In this document: piece by piece, positions 28,216 to 38,139 of the stretch
Layout: the number at the start of each line of letters is the position of its first letter
Numbering within the stretch: position 1 is the first letter of the stretch
Source of the DNA: Amycolatopsis thermoflava N1165
Lineage (GTDB): Bacteria; Actinomycetota; Actinomycetes; Mycobacteriales; Pseudonocardiaceae
Length of the DNA stretch: 64,000 nucleotides
NCBI RefSeq assembly: GCF_000473265.1
Contig: NZ_KI421511.1
Span: 6,589,909-6,653,908 of the forward strand
Direction of reading: 5' to 3'
Notes under the pieces: generated by a model
What the model was told of the DNA's origin: nothing
Seen by the model: the letters and a program-made list of their open reading frames with translations, nothing else
The model's database searches: none
Position numbers and translations under genes: made by a program

Positions 28216-28935
28216 TCAGGCTCCTCGCTCCGGCAGCGAAGCCAGGGGCGTCTCGCCGCCGATCGTCCGCTGGCCCTTGCGCACCAGCACCTCACTGCCC
28301 GGCGGCAGGTAGATGTCCACCCGCGAGCCGAACCGGATCAGGCCGTAGGTGTCCCCGGCCCTGACCTTCTCACCGTCGGCGACCTGGCACAGGATCCGGC
28401 GCGCGACCAGCCCGGCGATCTGCACGACCACCAGCTCGTGCCCGGCCTCGGTGCGCAGCAGCACCGAGTTGCGCTCGTTGTCGTCGCTGGCCTTGTCCAG
28501 GTCGGCGGAGAGGAACTTGCCCGGCCGGTAGGCGACGCGCTCCACGACCCCGGTGGCGGGCACGCGCTGCACGTGCACGTCGAAGACCGACAGGAACACG
28601 CTGACCCGCATCCGCGGTTCGGCCGGCAGGCCCAGCTCCGCGGGCGGGGTGGCCTCCTCGATCAGCGAGACGATGCCGTCCGCCGCGGCGAGGACGAGGT
28701 CGTCCCGCTCCGGCGGCACGCGCTTGGGCTCGCGGAAGAACGCGGCGGTCGCCAGGGTCGCCAGCGCGCCGACAGCGCCCAGCGGCTTCCAGGCCCGCCG
28801 CAGCAGCAGCGTGGCCGCGACCCCGCCGGCGACGAACGGCCGCCCGGCGGGGTGCATGGGCGGCAACGTCTCGCGCGCGAGGTTCAGGGCATGGGTGATC
28901 GGATTGCTCGCCTTGTCCGGCGCAGTGCTGCTCAT
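28216..28935 (-). CDS. psd: phosphatidylserine decarboxylase (short bacterial type)
   Basis: 239 residues. It converts phosphatidylserine to phosphatidylethanolamine. The proenzyme cleaves itself to give a pyruvoyl group at the Ser in LIRFGSRVDIYLPPG, the actinobacterial equivalent of LGST. A membrane segment is near 38-65 (AATLLLRRAWKPLGAVGALATLA). The motif FLSVFDVHVQRVPATG is typical. It is upstream of pssA with a two-base gap, so product and substrate enzymes are made together. I chose ATG at 28935; the frame extends to 29058 without family likeness. Divergent from the small gene at 29151. Confidence 0.92.
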   Translation of the reverse strand: MSSTAPDKASNPITHALNLARETLPPMHPAGRPFVAGGVAATLLLRRAWKPLGAVGALATLATAAFFREPKRVPPERDDLVLAAADGIVSLIEEATPPAELGLPAEPRMRVSVFLSVFDVHVQRVPATGVVERVAYRPGKFLSADLDKASDDNERNSVLLRTEAGHELVVVQIAGLVARRILCQVADGEKVRAGDTYGLIRFGSRVDIYLPPGSEVLVRKGQRTIGGETPLASLPERGA

Positions 28936-29150
28936 CGAAGCGGTGTCCCGATTGGTTCGTGTCCAAGGTGTGACCGGTCCGTGACGCCAGGCGAGGCGTG
29001 CTGATTCGCCGATCCGGGTATCCACGCTACCGCCAGGTCCGCGTGGCCCGTTCCGCATCCCGCCGAACGGGCCCCCGTGCGGGGCGGGCGTTGCTAACGA
29101 TTCGTGGTGACGGCCGATGCAGACCGTAGTAACAGCAGAGAGGAACCGTC

Positions 29151-29360
29151 ATGTCGGCCCCGGAGCGCATCCGCGAAGAGCGCCTTTCCGAGCTGTTCCA
29201 GGCATGGCGCGCGGACATCGACAGCGTTCCGTTACCCCGGCTGGTGTCCACCGAAACCGCGGTGGCGCTGGTGCGTTGCGCGCGAGCCCTCGATTCGTCG
29301 CGCCGGGCCGCTGAACCCCCCGACGGCCCAGCGGCCCGGCGTGACGGGCTGGTGCCGTAG
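29151..29360 (+). CDS. small hypothetical protein
   Basis: 69 residues (APERIREERLSELFQAWRAD ... LVRCARALDSSRRAA). A charged helical N-terminal half and a Pro/Arg tail, with no membrane segment or known motif. Supported by AGAGAGGAA at good spacing from the ATG and by codon-like GC usage. It lies alone between the divergent psd and the convergent end of moeA. I do not recognise it. Confidence 0.5.
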   Translation: MSAPERIREERLSELFQAWRADIDSVPLPRLVSTETAVALVRCARALDSSRRAAEPPDGPAARRDGLVP

Positions 29361-29423
29361 GGGCTGAATCTTAGCCTCCGCAAGCGAATCAGTAACCAGT
29401 CGTAGGCCAACTGTTACAAGAAG

Positions 29424-30656
29424 TCACACTGAGGTACCAGTCGGCAGGAGGAGCACGTCCACCTCGCTGCCCTCCGCCGCGTCCACCACGTCCTCCGGCA
29501 GCTCGATCAGGCAGTTGGCCTGCGCGAACGCAGCCAGCAGGTGCGAGCCCGGTCCGCCGCGCGGGCCGACCTCGCCGGTCACCTCGCCGTCGTGCTGCGA
29601 GTAGAACCCGCGGCGGAACTGACGCCGCCCGGCAGGCGAGCGCAGTGACTCGGTGAGCCGCGCCCGCACCCGCAGCCGGTCCACCTGCCGGTGGCCGAGC
29701 GCGGTCAGGATCGCCGGCCGCAGGAACACCTCGAACGACACCAGCACGCTCACCGGGTTGCCGGGCAGGGTCACCACCGGCACCCCGTGCCACCGGCCGT
29801 TGCCCTGCGGGCCGCCCGGCTGCATGGCCACCTTGACGAACTCGACGCCGGCGCCGGCCAGGGAGTCCTTCACCACCTCGTAGGCGCCCGCGCTGACCCC
29901 GCCGGAGGTCACCACGAGGTCGGCGTCCGCGAGCCGCGGCTCGATGGCCGACCGGAACTCCTCGACGTCGTCGACCACGCTGCGCACCACCTCGACCCGG
30001 CAGCCCAGCGCACGGATCGCGGCGGCCAGCATGATGCTGTTCGACTCGTAGATCTGCCCGTGCCGCAGCTCCTGGGGCGGGGTCACCAGCTCCGAACCGG
30101 TCGACACCACGAGCACCCGCAGCGGAGCGTGCACGGTCAGCCGGTCCAGGCCGACCGCGGCGGCCAGCCCGAGCTGCGCCGGCCCGAGGACGGTGCCGGC
30201 ATGCAGCGCGACCGTGCCCGCGGTGACGTCCTCGCCCGTGCGGCGCAGATGCGTGCCGACCGCGGCCGGCTCCCGGATCGACACCTTCTCGGTGCCGCCG
30301 TCGGTGTCCTCGACCTTCACCACCGCGTCCGCGCCCGGCGGCATCGGCGCGCCGGTCATGATGCGGTGCGCGGTGCCCGGCAGCAGCGGCGGCACGTCGG
30401 TGCGCCCGGCCGGGATGTCCTCGGCGACCGGCAGCTCGACCGGGGTCGCGGCGGTGGCGGACGCGACGTCGACCGCGCGCACCGCGTAGCCGTCCATGGC
30501 CGAGTTGTCGAACGGCGGCAGCGAGACGCCGGCGGGGACGTCCTCGGCCAGCACCAGCCCGGGGCACTCGGCCAGCGGGAGCGCGGTCGCCGGGGCGGTG
30601 CCCAGCAGCTCGGTGACGGCGGCGCGGTAGGTGTCGACGGAAATCACGCGGACCAT
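29424..30656 (-). CDS. moeA: molybdopterin molybdenumtransferase
   Basis: 410 residues. It inserts molybdate into adenylated molybdopterin to complete the molybdenum cofactor. Domains run in the usual order I-IV. Visible motifs are PPFDNSAMDGYAVRA, RIMTGAPMPPGADAVVKVED, VLVVSTGSELVTPPQ, GQIYESNSIMLAAAI, LVVTSGGVSAGAYE and VVTLPGNPVSVLVSFEVFLRP. ATG at 30656 has GAGGCAGG upstream. The frame continues upstream without homology, antisense to the next gene. Divergent from the AIM24 gene. A molybdenum hydroxylase subunit that would need the cofactor lies 5 kb away. Confidence 0.94.
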   Translation of the reverse strand: MVRVISVDTYRAAVTELLGTAPATALPLAECPGLVLAEDVPAGVSLPPFDNSAMDGYAVRAVDVASATAATPVELPVAEDIPAGRTDVPPLLPGTAHRIMTGAPMPPGADAVVKVEDTDGGTEKVSIREPAAVGTHLRRTGEDVTAGTVALHAGTVLGPAQLGLAAAVGLDRLTVHAPLRVLVVSTGSELVTPPQELRHGQIYESNSIMLAAAIRALGCRVEVVRSVVDDVEEFRSAIEPRLADADLVVTSGGVSAGAYEVVKDSLAGAGVEFVKVAMQPGGPQGNGRWHGVPVVTLPGNPVSVLVSFEVFLRPAILTALGHRQVDRLRVRARLTESLRSPAGRRQFRRGFYSQHDGEVTGEVGPRGGPGSHLLAAFAQANCLIELPEDVVDAAEGSEVDVLLLPTGTSV

Positions 30657-30716
30657 CCTGCCTCGCCGGGGTGGCCGTGCAACACTTCCCCCGCTCGTTG
30701 ATCTGGAGGGGGAGGC

Positions 30717-31304
30717 ATGCAGGTCCGCACCCGGCACACGCCAGCGTTCGGCGTCGCCCGAGTGATCCTGGGTCCCGGCGAAGCCGTGCAGGCACGGGGC
30801 GAGTCGATGTTCGCGAGCAGCTTCGGACTCACCGAGGTGGGCGGCGGCCGCAAGTCGCCGTCGGTGTTCACCGCGCCCAAGGAAGGCGGCTGGCTCGACC
30901 TCGCGCCCGCCGAAGCCGGCGACGTCTACCCGCTGGAGTTCGACGGCCGCACCGGCTGGTGCGTGGCGCGGCAGGCCGTGCTCGCCCGCCCGGCGTCGGT
31001 GCGCGCCGACTCGTGGCCGGGCCTGCAGGCGATGTTCGGCGCCGAGCACGGGTTCCTGGAGCACTACAGCGGGACGGGCCCGCTCGTGCTCGCCTGCGCC
31101 GGGCCGGTGGACCAGTTCCAGCTCGCGGCGGGCGAGCTGATCTCCGTCCGGCCGGGGCACCTGCTGGCCTACCCGGACAGCGTCCAGTGCCGCCTGCGGG
31201 CGTTGGATCCTTCGGGGCAACAGTCGATCCGGACGGGCGACGGGCTCATGATCGACTTCGCGGGACCGGGCACGCTTTTGGTGCAAGCGCGTAAATCTCG
31301 CTGA
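30717..31304 (+). CDS. AIM24 family protein
   Basis: 195 residues of the TIGR00266/AIM24 type, beta-rich and trimer-forming in relatives. GPGEAVQARGESMFASS opens the conserved core, LAYPDSVQCRLRAL is later, and GDGLMIDFAGPGTLLVQAR closes it. Bacterial members have no agreed function; stress and membrane roles have been proposed. ATG at 30717 follows GGAGGGGGAGG. It precedes cspA by 94 bases. Confidence 0.87.
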   Translation: MQVRTRHTPAFGVARVILGPGEAVQARGESMFASSFGLTEVGGGRKSPSVFTAPKEGGWLDLAPAEAGDVYPLEFDGRTGWCVARQAVLARPASVRADSWPGLQAMFGAEHGFLEHYSGTGPLVLACAGPVDQFQLAAGELISVRPGHLLAYPDSVQCRLRALDPSGQQSIRTGDGLMIDFAGPGTLLVQARKSR

Positions 31305-31310
31305 ATCTTA

Positions 31311-31338
31311 TTGATCCTTCGCGTTTCTCCGGTACCGT
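31311..31338 (+). promoter_or_regulatory. candidate promoter of the cold-shock gene
   Basis: TTGATC (31311-31316) and TACCGT (31333-31338) are 16 bases apart, about 60 bases before the start codon. Spacing and likeness to a vegetative -35/-10 pair are fair, and a leader of this length is common for cold-shock genes. This is not proof. Confidence 0.35.
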
Positions 31339-31398
31339 GACTTCCACTTCGGGAGCCGGGCGGGCACGGCTCTCGGTGGTTTTCGCAAGGAGGAAACC

Positions 31399-31605
31399 GT
31401 GGCTGTTGGCACGGTCAAGTGGTTCAATTCCGAAAAAGGCTACGGGTTCATCGCGTCCCCCGAGGGACCTGATGTGTTCGTGCATTACTCGGCCATCCAG
31501 TCGGACGGATTCCGCACTTTGGACGAGGGCGATCAAGTCGAGTTCCAGATCGAGGCCGGCCGGGACGGCCGGACACAGGCAGCGGACGTCCGCAAAGTGT
31601 CCTAG
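31399..31605 (+). CDS. cspA: cold-shock protein (CspA family)
   Basis: 68 residues, a single OB-fold nucleic-acid chaperone. RNP1 is KGYGFIA and RNP2 is DVFVHYSAI, preceded by GTVKWFNSE. It binds single-stranded RNA or DNA and melts secondary structure. GTG at 31399 follows a perfect AAGGAGGAAACC ribosome site, so high expression is expected. The length equals the family norm. Confidence 0.95.
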   Translation: MAVGTVKWFNSEKGYGFIASPEGPDVFVHYSAIQSDGFRTLDEGDQVEFQIEAGRDGRTQAADVRKVS

Positions 31606-31683
31606 GGGGCGGCCGCTTCCCCGCCACCACCCTCAACGGAGACGCTTCGCGTCGCTGTGGAAGCCGGCAGTAGGCTGCCCCGT

Positions 31684-33351
31684 GTGACAGGCGATGTGTC
31701 GGGGGACCTCACCGGTCGCCGGCTGGGCAACTACCGCATAGACGGAGTGCTCGGCAAGGGTGGCATGAGCGTCATGTACAAGGCCACCGACGTGCGGCTC
31801 GGCCGCAAGGTGGCCTTGAAGGTGATCGGCGAGCACCTCGGTGCCGACGCCGAGTTCCGCGAACGGTTCGTGGACGAGGCGCGCAACACCTCCGCCGTGG
31901 ATCACGCGAACGTCGTGCCGTTGTACGACTTCGGTGAGCTCGACGGGATGCTCTACATCGCCATGCGCCTCGTCGACGGGGCGGATCTGGCGAGTCTCAT
32001 CGCGGACGGACCAATCTCCCCCGACCGCACCCTGCGGTTGCTGGACCAGGTCGCGGACGCGCTGGACTGCCTGCACGAACGCGGCCTGGTCCACCTCGAC
32101 GTCAAACCGGCCAACGTGCTGGTCACCAGCCGGGAGTCGGCGCGCGAGCACGTCTACGTCGCCGACTTCGGGCTGACCCGGCGCGGCGCGACCGGTCACC
32201 GCACCCGTGGTGGCGACTTCCTCGGGTCGCCGACCTACGCCGCGCCGGAACACCTGCGCGGGGAGCCACTGGACGGGCGCACCGACCAGTACGCGCTGGC
32301 GTGCGTGCTGTACGCGTGCCTCACCGGGCAGCCCCCGTTCAGCGGCGACGTGCCGACGGTCATCAAGGGGCACCTCGCCGTCGAACCGCCCGCGGTGTCG
32401 GGCGTGGTCGGGCTGCCCTCCGCCGTCGACGAGGTCGTACGCAAGGGCATGGCCAAGGCCCCGGCGGACCGCTACGACAACTGCGTCGAGCTGATCACGG
32501 CGGCGCGCAAGGCCCTCGGCCCGGCCGCCGCCTCGACGACGCCGCCGGGGCCGCCCCAGGTCGCGACACGGGAGGCCGGCATGCAGCCGTACCCGCCGGG
32601 ACAGCCGGGCGGCCACCCCGGCCCGCACGGCGCAGGCCAGGGTGCCGGCCAGCCGGGCTCGGGGCAGCCGGGCGCTGGTGGCCCGGGCGCCGGCCAGGCC
32701 GGCGGACAGCCGGGCTCCGGTCAACCTGGGCAGCCCGGTCCGGGCGTGCAACCGGGCACCGGTGGCCCCGGCGTCGGCCAGGGCGTTGGGCAGGGCGTTG
32801 GGCAGCCCGGTCCGGGGCAGCCGGGCGCTGGTGCCTCGGGCATCGGCCAGGCCGGCGGTCAGCCGGGTCAGCCAGGCGCCGTCCACAGCGGTGGCCACCC
32901 CGGCCAAGGACACCAGCCCGGTCCCGGCGGCCCGCAGGGCCACGGCGATCAGCAGGGGCGCCCCGGCCAGCCGGGCCCCTACGGCCCGCCCGGCCACCAG
33001 CCGCCCGGGAACCCGTACGGCCACCCCGGCATGCCGGCGCCGCAGTTCCACCCGAACGCCCCGCAGGGCCAGCCGTGGAATCCGGGCTGGCCCCAGCGAC
33101 AGCCCTACGGTTACGGGCAGCAGCCGCCGAAGAAGGGTGGCGGCCTCAAGTGGCTGTGGGCGGGCCTGGCCGGGCTCGTCGTCGTCGCGGCGGTCGTCGT
33201 GACCCTCGTTCTGGTGAATCGCGGCGGCGGCTCCGGGCCCGCGCCGACCACCGCGCCCAACATCCCCGTCGGTCCCACCGGCGGCGCGACCGGCCAGTCC
33301 ACCGGCGGCGGCCCGCCGCCCGCGACGATCTCCATCAAACCGAGCCCCTGA
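31684..33351 (+). CDS. membrane Ser/Thr protein kinase with Gly/Pro/Gln-rich linker
   Basis: 555 residues. The kinase domain (about 10-275) shows VLGKGGMSVMYKATD (glycine loop), ALKVIG (Lys), HLDVKPANVLV (catalytic loop), DFGLTR (metal loop) and GSPTYAAPEHL (APE). The HRD Arg is Leu here. A long collagen-like linker (about 279-482) is built of GQPG, GPG and HPG units. One membrane helix (about 489-511, WLWAGLAGLVVVAAVVVTLV) and only some 45 Thr/Pro/Gly residues outside follow, with no PASTA or sensor domain. GTG at 31684 is chosen; GTG at 31657 is possible. Non-RD kinases often signal without activation-loop phosphorylation. It lies just upstream of groEL. Confidence 0.9.
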   Translation: MTGDVSGDLTGRRLGNYRIDGVLGKGGMSVMYKATDVRLGRKVALKVIGEHLGADAEFRERFVDEARNTSAVDHANVVPLYDFGELDGMLYIAMRLVDGADLASLIADGPISPDRTLRLLDQVADALDCLHERGLVHLDVKPANVLVTSRESAREHVYVADFGLTRRGATGHRTRGGDFLGSPTYAAPEHLRGEPLDGRTDQYALACVLYACLTGQPPFSGDVPTVIKGHLAVEPPAVSGVVGLPSAVDEVVRKGMAKAPADRYDNCVELITAARKALGPAAASTTPPGPPQVATREAGMQPYPPGQPGGHPGPHGAGQGAGQPGSGQPGAGGPGAGQAGGQPGSGQPGQPGPGVQPGTGGPGVGQGVGQGVGQPGPGQPGAGASGIGQAGGQPGQPGAVHSGGHPGQGHQPGPGGPQGHGDQQGRPGQPGPYGPPGHQPPGNPYGHPGMPAPQFHPNAPQGQPWNPGWPQRQPYGYGQQPPKKGGGLKWLWAGLAGLVVVAAVVVTLVLVNRGGGSGPAPTTAPNIPVGPTGGATGQSTGGGPPPATISIKPSP

Positions 33352-33360
33352 CGTGCGGTT

Positions 33361-33387
33361 CTTGCACTCGCCCCCGGAGAGTGCTAA
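33361..33387. promoter_or_regulatory. CIRCE operator 1 (HrcA site)
   Basis: CTTGCACTC, nine bases, then GAGTGCTAA. It matches the consensus TTAGCACTC-N9-GAGTGCTAA with a slightly degenerate left arm. It lies about 180 bases before groEL. Confidence 0.88.
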
Positions 33388-33394
33388 ACAGGCG

Positions 33395-33421
33395 TTGGCA
33401 CTCGGCGGTGTCGAGTGCCAA
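33395..33421. promoter_or_regulatory. CIRCE operator 2 (HrcA site)
   Basis: TTGGCACTC, nine bases, then GAGTGCCAA: a perfect inverted repeat with the CIRCE core GCACTC/GAGTGC. It starts eight bases after the first, so two HrcA dimers could bind side by side. Confidence 0.9.
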
Positions 33422-33524
33422 CGCACCAATGGTCGGGACGGTGAGGCCGGCTCGGAACACCGAGCAGGTCGTCCGTCGCGGGCACCGAGCCTGGCCGAGC
33501 TAAGTGTCCTGCTGCCAGTCCTGA

Positions 33525-35198
<1,674 letters not shown>

Positions 35199-35213
35199 TC
35201 CACCAGTCCGGCG

Positions 35214-35246
35214 AAAGCCCGGGTGCGCACCGCGCATCCGGGCTTT
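35214..35246. terminator. rho-independent-like terminator after groEL
   Basis: The arms AAAGCCCGGGTGCGC (35214-35228) and GCGCATCCGGGCTTT (35232-35246) pair across 15 positions with one G-T wobble around a three-base loop. The right arm ends in TTT, and the mirrored AAA makes it usable from the convergent PspC gene too. Confidence 0.85.
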
Positions 35247-35254
35247 GTGCTGCG

Positions 35255-35455
35255 CTACTCCTGCGGCATGAGCATCCAGCAGATCGCGTAGAGCAGGATC
35301 GGCGCGCCGAACCCGAGCAGAGTCGCGGCGACGAGGACGATGCGGATGATGGCCGCGTCGACGCCGAGCAGCCGGGCCCAGCCACCGGCGACGCCGGCGA
35401 TCATCTTGTCGGTGGAGCTGCGGCGGAGCTTCGTGGTGGTCGCTGTGTTCGTCAT
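35255..35455 (-). CDS. PspC-domain membrane protein
   Basis: 66 residues. TTKLRRSSTDKMIAGVAGGWARLLGVDAA is the PspC signature and is followed by a membrane segment (IIRIVLVAATLLGFGAPILLYAICWML). It relates to phage-shock membrane-stress sensors. ATG at 35455 has GATGGGGAC upstream; an earlier in-frame start at 35491 is less likely. Convergent with groEL across the terminator and divergent from the molybdenum hydroxylase gene. Confidence 0.87.
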   Translation of the reverse strand: MTNTATTTKLRRSSTDKMIAGVAGGWARLLGVDAAIIRIVLVAATLLGFGAPILLYAICWMLMPQE

Positions 35456-35561
35456 GTCCCCATCGTCGGCCGCGGTGGGTGGTGAGCGCATCGGGGACGA
35501 ACCCCGAGCGCACCCGGAAACCTCTGGGCCAGGGTGCTCCGGGGCGGTTAAGGTCGGTCAC

Positions 35562-37916
35562 ATGGCGGGATCTTTGCTCGGCACCGAGGTCCGGCGGGTC
35601 GAGGACCCGGATCTGGTGCGTGGTCGTGGAACCTTCGTCGACAACCTGAAGTTCGAGGGCGTCTGCCATGTCGCCTTTGTCCGGTCGCCGTTCGCGCACG
35701 CGCTGGTCAACGGCATCGACACCGCGGAGGCTGCCGCGGCGCCGGGGGTGATCGCGGTGCTCACCGCCGCGGACCTCGACCTGGCCGAGCTACCGGTGTT
35801 CATGGACCTCAACCCGCGGGCGAAGCGGTACGCGCTGGCCACCGACCGGGTGCGCTTCGCCGGGGAGCCGGTGGCCGCCGTGGTCGCGGAAAGCGCGGCG
35901 GCTGCGGTGGACGCGCTCGAACTGGTCGATGTGGACTACGAACCGCTCCCCGCAGTGGTCGACCCCGAGCAGGCGCTGGACGACGGCGCGCCGCTGCAGT
36001 TCCCGGAAATCGGCTCGAACATCGCGGCCGGTGAGCGGGACGCCGTGGGCGACGAGGTGCTCGACGACGCCGATGTCGTGGTGCGTGCGCGGATCGAGAA
36101 CCAGCGTCTGGCGGTGGCGCCGATGGAGGGCAACGCGATCGTCGCCCTGCCCGGCGACGGCGAGTTCGACCTGACGGTCTACGTGTCGACCCAGATGCCG
36201 CACGGCTTCCGGGCCGCGGCGGCGAAGCTGTTCGGCCTCGACGGTGACCGGATCCGCGTGGTGGCGCCGCACGTGGGTGGCGCGTTCGGCGGCAAGGTCG
36301 GGGTCACGGCCGAGCATGCGGTGGTGATCGAGGCGGCGCGGCGGTTCGGGCGGCCGGCGAAGTGGACGGAGACGCGGTCGGAGAACCTGCAGGCCTCGCC
36401 GCAGGGCCGGGCGCAGGTGCAGTACGGCGAGCTGGGGCTGCGGCGCGACGGGACGATCGTCGGCCTCCGCTGCCGGGTGGTCGGCGACGCGGGTGCGTAC
36501 GCGGGGTTCGGCGGCGGGCTGGCGCTCGGTCCGACCAGGACGATGGCGCAGGGCGTGTACCGGATCCCGAAGATCAGCTACGCGGCGATAGCGGCGCTGA
36601 CGAACACCGCGCCGGTCGGGGCGTTCCGCGGTGCGGGCCGTCCGGAGGCGACGGCGATGCTGGAGCGGCTGATGGACCTGGCCGCGGCGGAGCTGGGCAT
36701 GGATCCGGCGGAGGTCCGGCGGCGCAACTTCCTGCGCCCGGAGGAGTTCCCGTACACGACGTTCAGCGGCGCGAGCTACGACAGCGGCGACTACGACCTG
36801 CCGCTGCGGAAGGCCTTGGAGGTCGCGGGTTACGACGAGCTGCGGGCCGAGCAGCGGCGGCGCATCGCGGCCGGCGAGTCGCGGCTGCTGGGGATCGGGG
36901 TGAGCGCGTACGTCGAGATCACCGGTGGCGGCAGCGGCGAGTTCGCGTCGGTGGAGGTCCGGGCGGACGGAACGGCGGCGATCAAGGTCGGCACGTCCGG
37001 GCACGGGCAGGGCCACGCGACGTCGTTCGCGATGCTGGTGGCCGACGCGCTGGAGATACCGCTGGAGTCGGTCGAGTTCGTGCAGTCGGACACGGCCGCG
37101 GTGCCGCGCGGCGCCGGCACGGGCGGTTCGCGTTCGCTGCAGGTGGGCGGCAGCGCGGTGCGGCAGGCGGCGGACCTGGTGCTGGAGCGCGCCCGCGAGC
37201 TGGCCGCGTCGCGGCTGGAGGCGGGCGTGGACGACATCGTGCTGACCGACGGGCGGCTCGGCGTGGCGGGGGTCCCGCAGGCGACGATCGGCTGGGCGGA
37301 GCTGGCCGAGGCCGCCGCGGCGGAGGGCCGCCCGCTGCTGGAGACGACGGACTTCAAGCCGGGCGGGGCAACGTTCCCGTTCGGGGCGCACGTGTCGGTG
37401 GTCGAGGTGGACGTCGAGACGGGCTTCGTGAAGCCGTTGCGGCACATCGCCGTGGACGACTGCGGGCGCGTGCTGAACCCGATGATCGTGCGCGGGCAGC
37501 AGCACGGCGGCGCGGTGCAGGGGATCGCGCAGGCGTTGTGGGAGCAGGTCTCCTACGACGAGGACGGCAACCAGGTGACCGCGACCTTCGCCGACTACCA
37601 CCTCCCCACGGCCGCCGACGTGCCGACGCTGGAGGTCAGCAACACCGAGACGTTGACCGACCGGAACCCGTTGGGCGCCAAGGGAATCGGCGAGTCGGCG
37701 ACGGTGGGTTCAACGCCGGCGGTGCAGAACGCGGTGATCGACGCGCTGGCTCATCTGGGCGTGCGGCACATCGACATGCCGCTGACACCGCAGCGCGTGT
37801 GGCGCGCCGTGCGGTCCGGAGAGCCGGTGACCTGGCGGGAGCCACCTGCGGCGTTCGAGACGCTGCCCGTGCGCTCGTTGGCCGCGTCCGCGGACGCAGA
37901 CGAGGCAGTGGCTTAG
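35562..37916 (+). CDS. xanthine dehydrogenase/CO dehydrogenase-like large (molybdenum) subunit
   Basis: 784 residues, the molybdopterin-binding subunit of a xanthine-oxidase-family hydroxylase. Visible are the N-terminal hammerhead domain (GRGTFVDNLKFEGVCHVAFV), VAPHVGGAFGGKVGV, VGAFRGAGRPEATAM and the catalytic Glu in GAKGIGESATVGSTP. The active-site loop FRGAGR is the form-II/aldehyde-oxidase type, not the AYxCSFR of true CO dehydrogenase, so I would not call it CoxL. The FAD and iron-sulfur subunits that normally flank it are absent here. ATG at 35562 with AAGGTC upstream. The substrate is unknown, perhaps an aldehyde or N-heterocycle. Confidence 0.88.
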   Translation: MAGSLLGTEVRRVEDPDLVRGRGTFVDNLKFEGVCHVAFVRSPFAHALVNGIDTAEAAAAPGVIAVLTAADLDLAELPVFMDLNPRAKRYALATDRVRFAGEPVAAVVAESAAAAVDALELVDVDYEPLPAVVDPEQALDDGAPLQFPEIGSNIAAGERDAVGDEVLDDADVVVRARIENQRLAVAPMEGNAIVALPGDGEFDLTVYVSTQMPHGFRAAAAKLFGLDGDRIRVVAPHVGGAFGGKVGVTAEHAVVIEAARRFGRPAKWTETRSENLQASPQGRAQVQYGELGLRRDGTIVGLRCRVVGDAGAYAGFGGGLALGPTRTMAQGVYRIPKISYAAIAALTNTAPVGAFRGAGRPEATAMLERLMDLAAAELGMDPAEVRRRNFLRPEEFPYTTFSGASYDSGDYDLPLRKALEVAGYDELRAEQRRRIAAGESRLLGIGVSAYVEITGGGSGEFASVEVRADGTAAIKVGTSGHGQGHATSFAMLVADALEIPLESVEFVQSDTAAVPRGAGTGGSRSLQVGGSAVRQAADLVLERARELAASRLEAGVDDIVLTDGRLGVAGVPQATIGWAELAEAAAAEGRPLLETTDFKPGGATFPFGAHVSVVEVDVETGFVKPLRHIAVDDCGRVLNPMIVRGQQHGGAVQGIAQALWEQVSYDEDGNQVTATFADYHLPTAADVPTLEVSNTETLTDRNPLGAKGIGESATVGSTPAVQNAVIDALAHLGVRHIDMPLTPQRVWRAVRSGEPVTWREPPAAFETLPVRSLAASADADEAVA

Positions 37917-38007
37917 CCCGCCGGTTGTCGATCGCAGTGTGGGGCGCTGGCTTGGCTCGCCCCACACCGCGGCACTGCGGAGCCGCAGTTCCGTCGTGTC
38001 TATCGGC

Positions 38008-38060
38008 CCGGTTCCGGCGCCTGCCGCAGGACGGGGAGGTAACCGTCCATAGGGGACAGT
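38008..38060. repeat. decayed copy of the menC 3' end
   Basis: About 53 bases (CCGGTTCCGGCGCCTGCCGC onward, through AGGTAACCGTCC to AGGGGACAGT) repeat 38223-38275 inside menC at a spacing of 215 bases, with roughly four mismatches. It lies in the 223-base gap between the Mo-hydroxylase and menC ends; nothing else is seen in the gap. Confidence 0.75.
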
Positions 38061-38139
38061 TAGCTGTCGGTGCGCTAGTTGGCCGCCTCTTCGCACGCAG
38101 AGCACGGCGCGGTGATTCAACCCGCGTCGGACGTTGCGT

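Noticed and set aside
35562..37916. Calling the gene coxL (CO dehydrogenase)
   Set aside because: The active-site loop is FRGAGR, not AYxCSFR, so CO oxidation is not supported.
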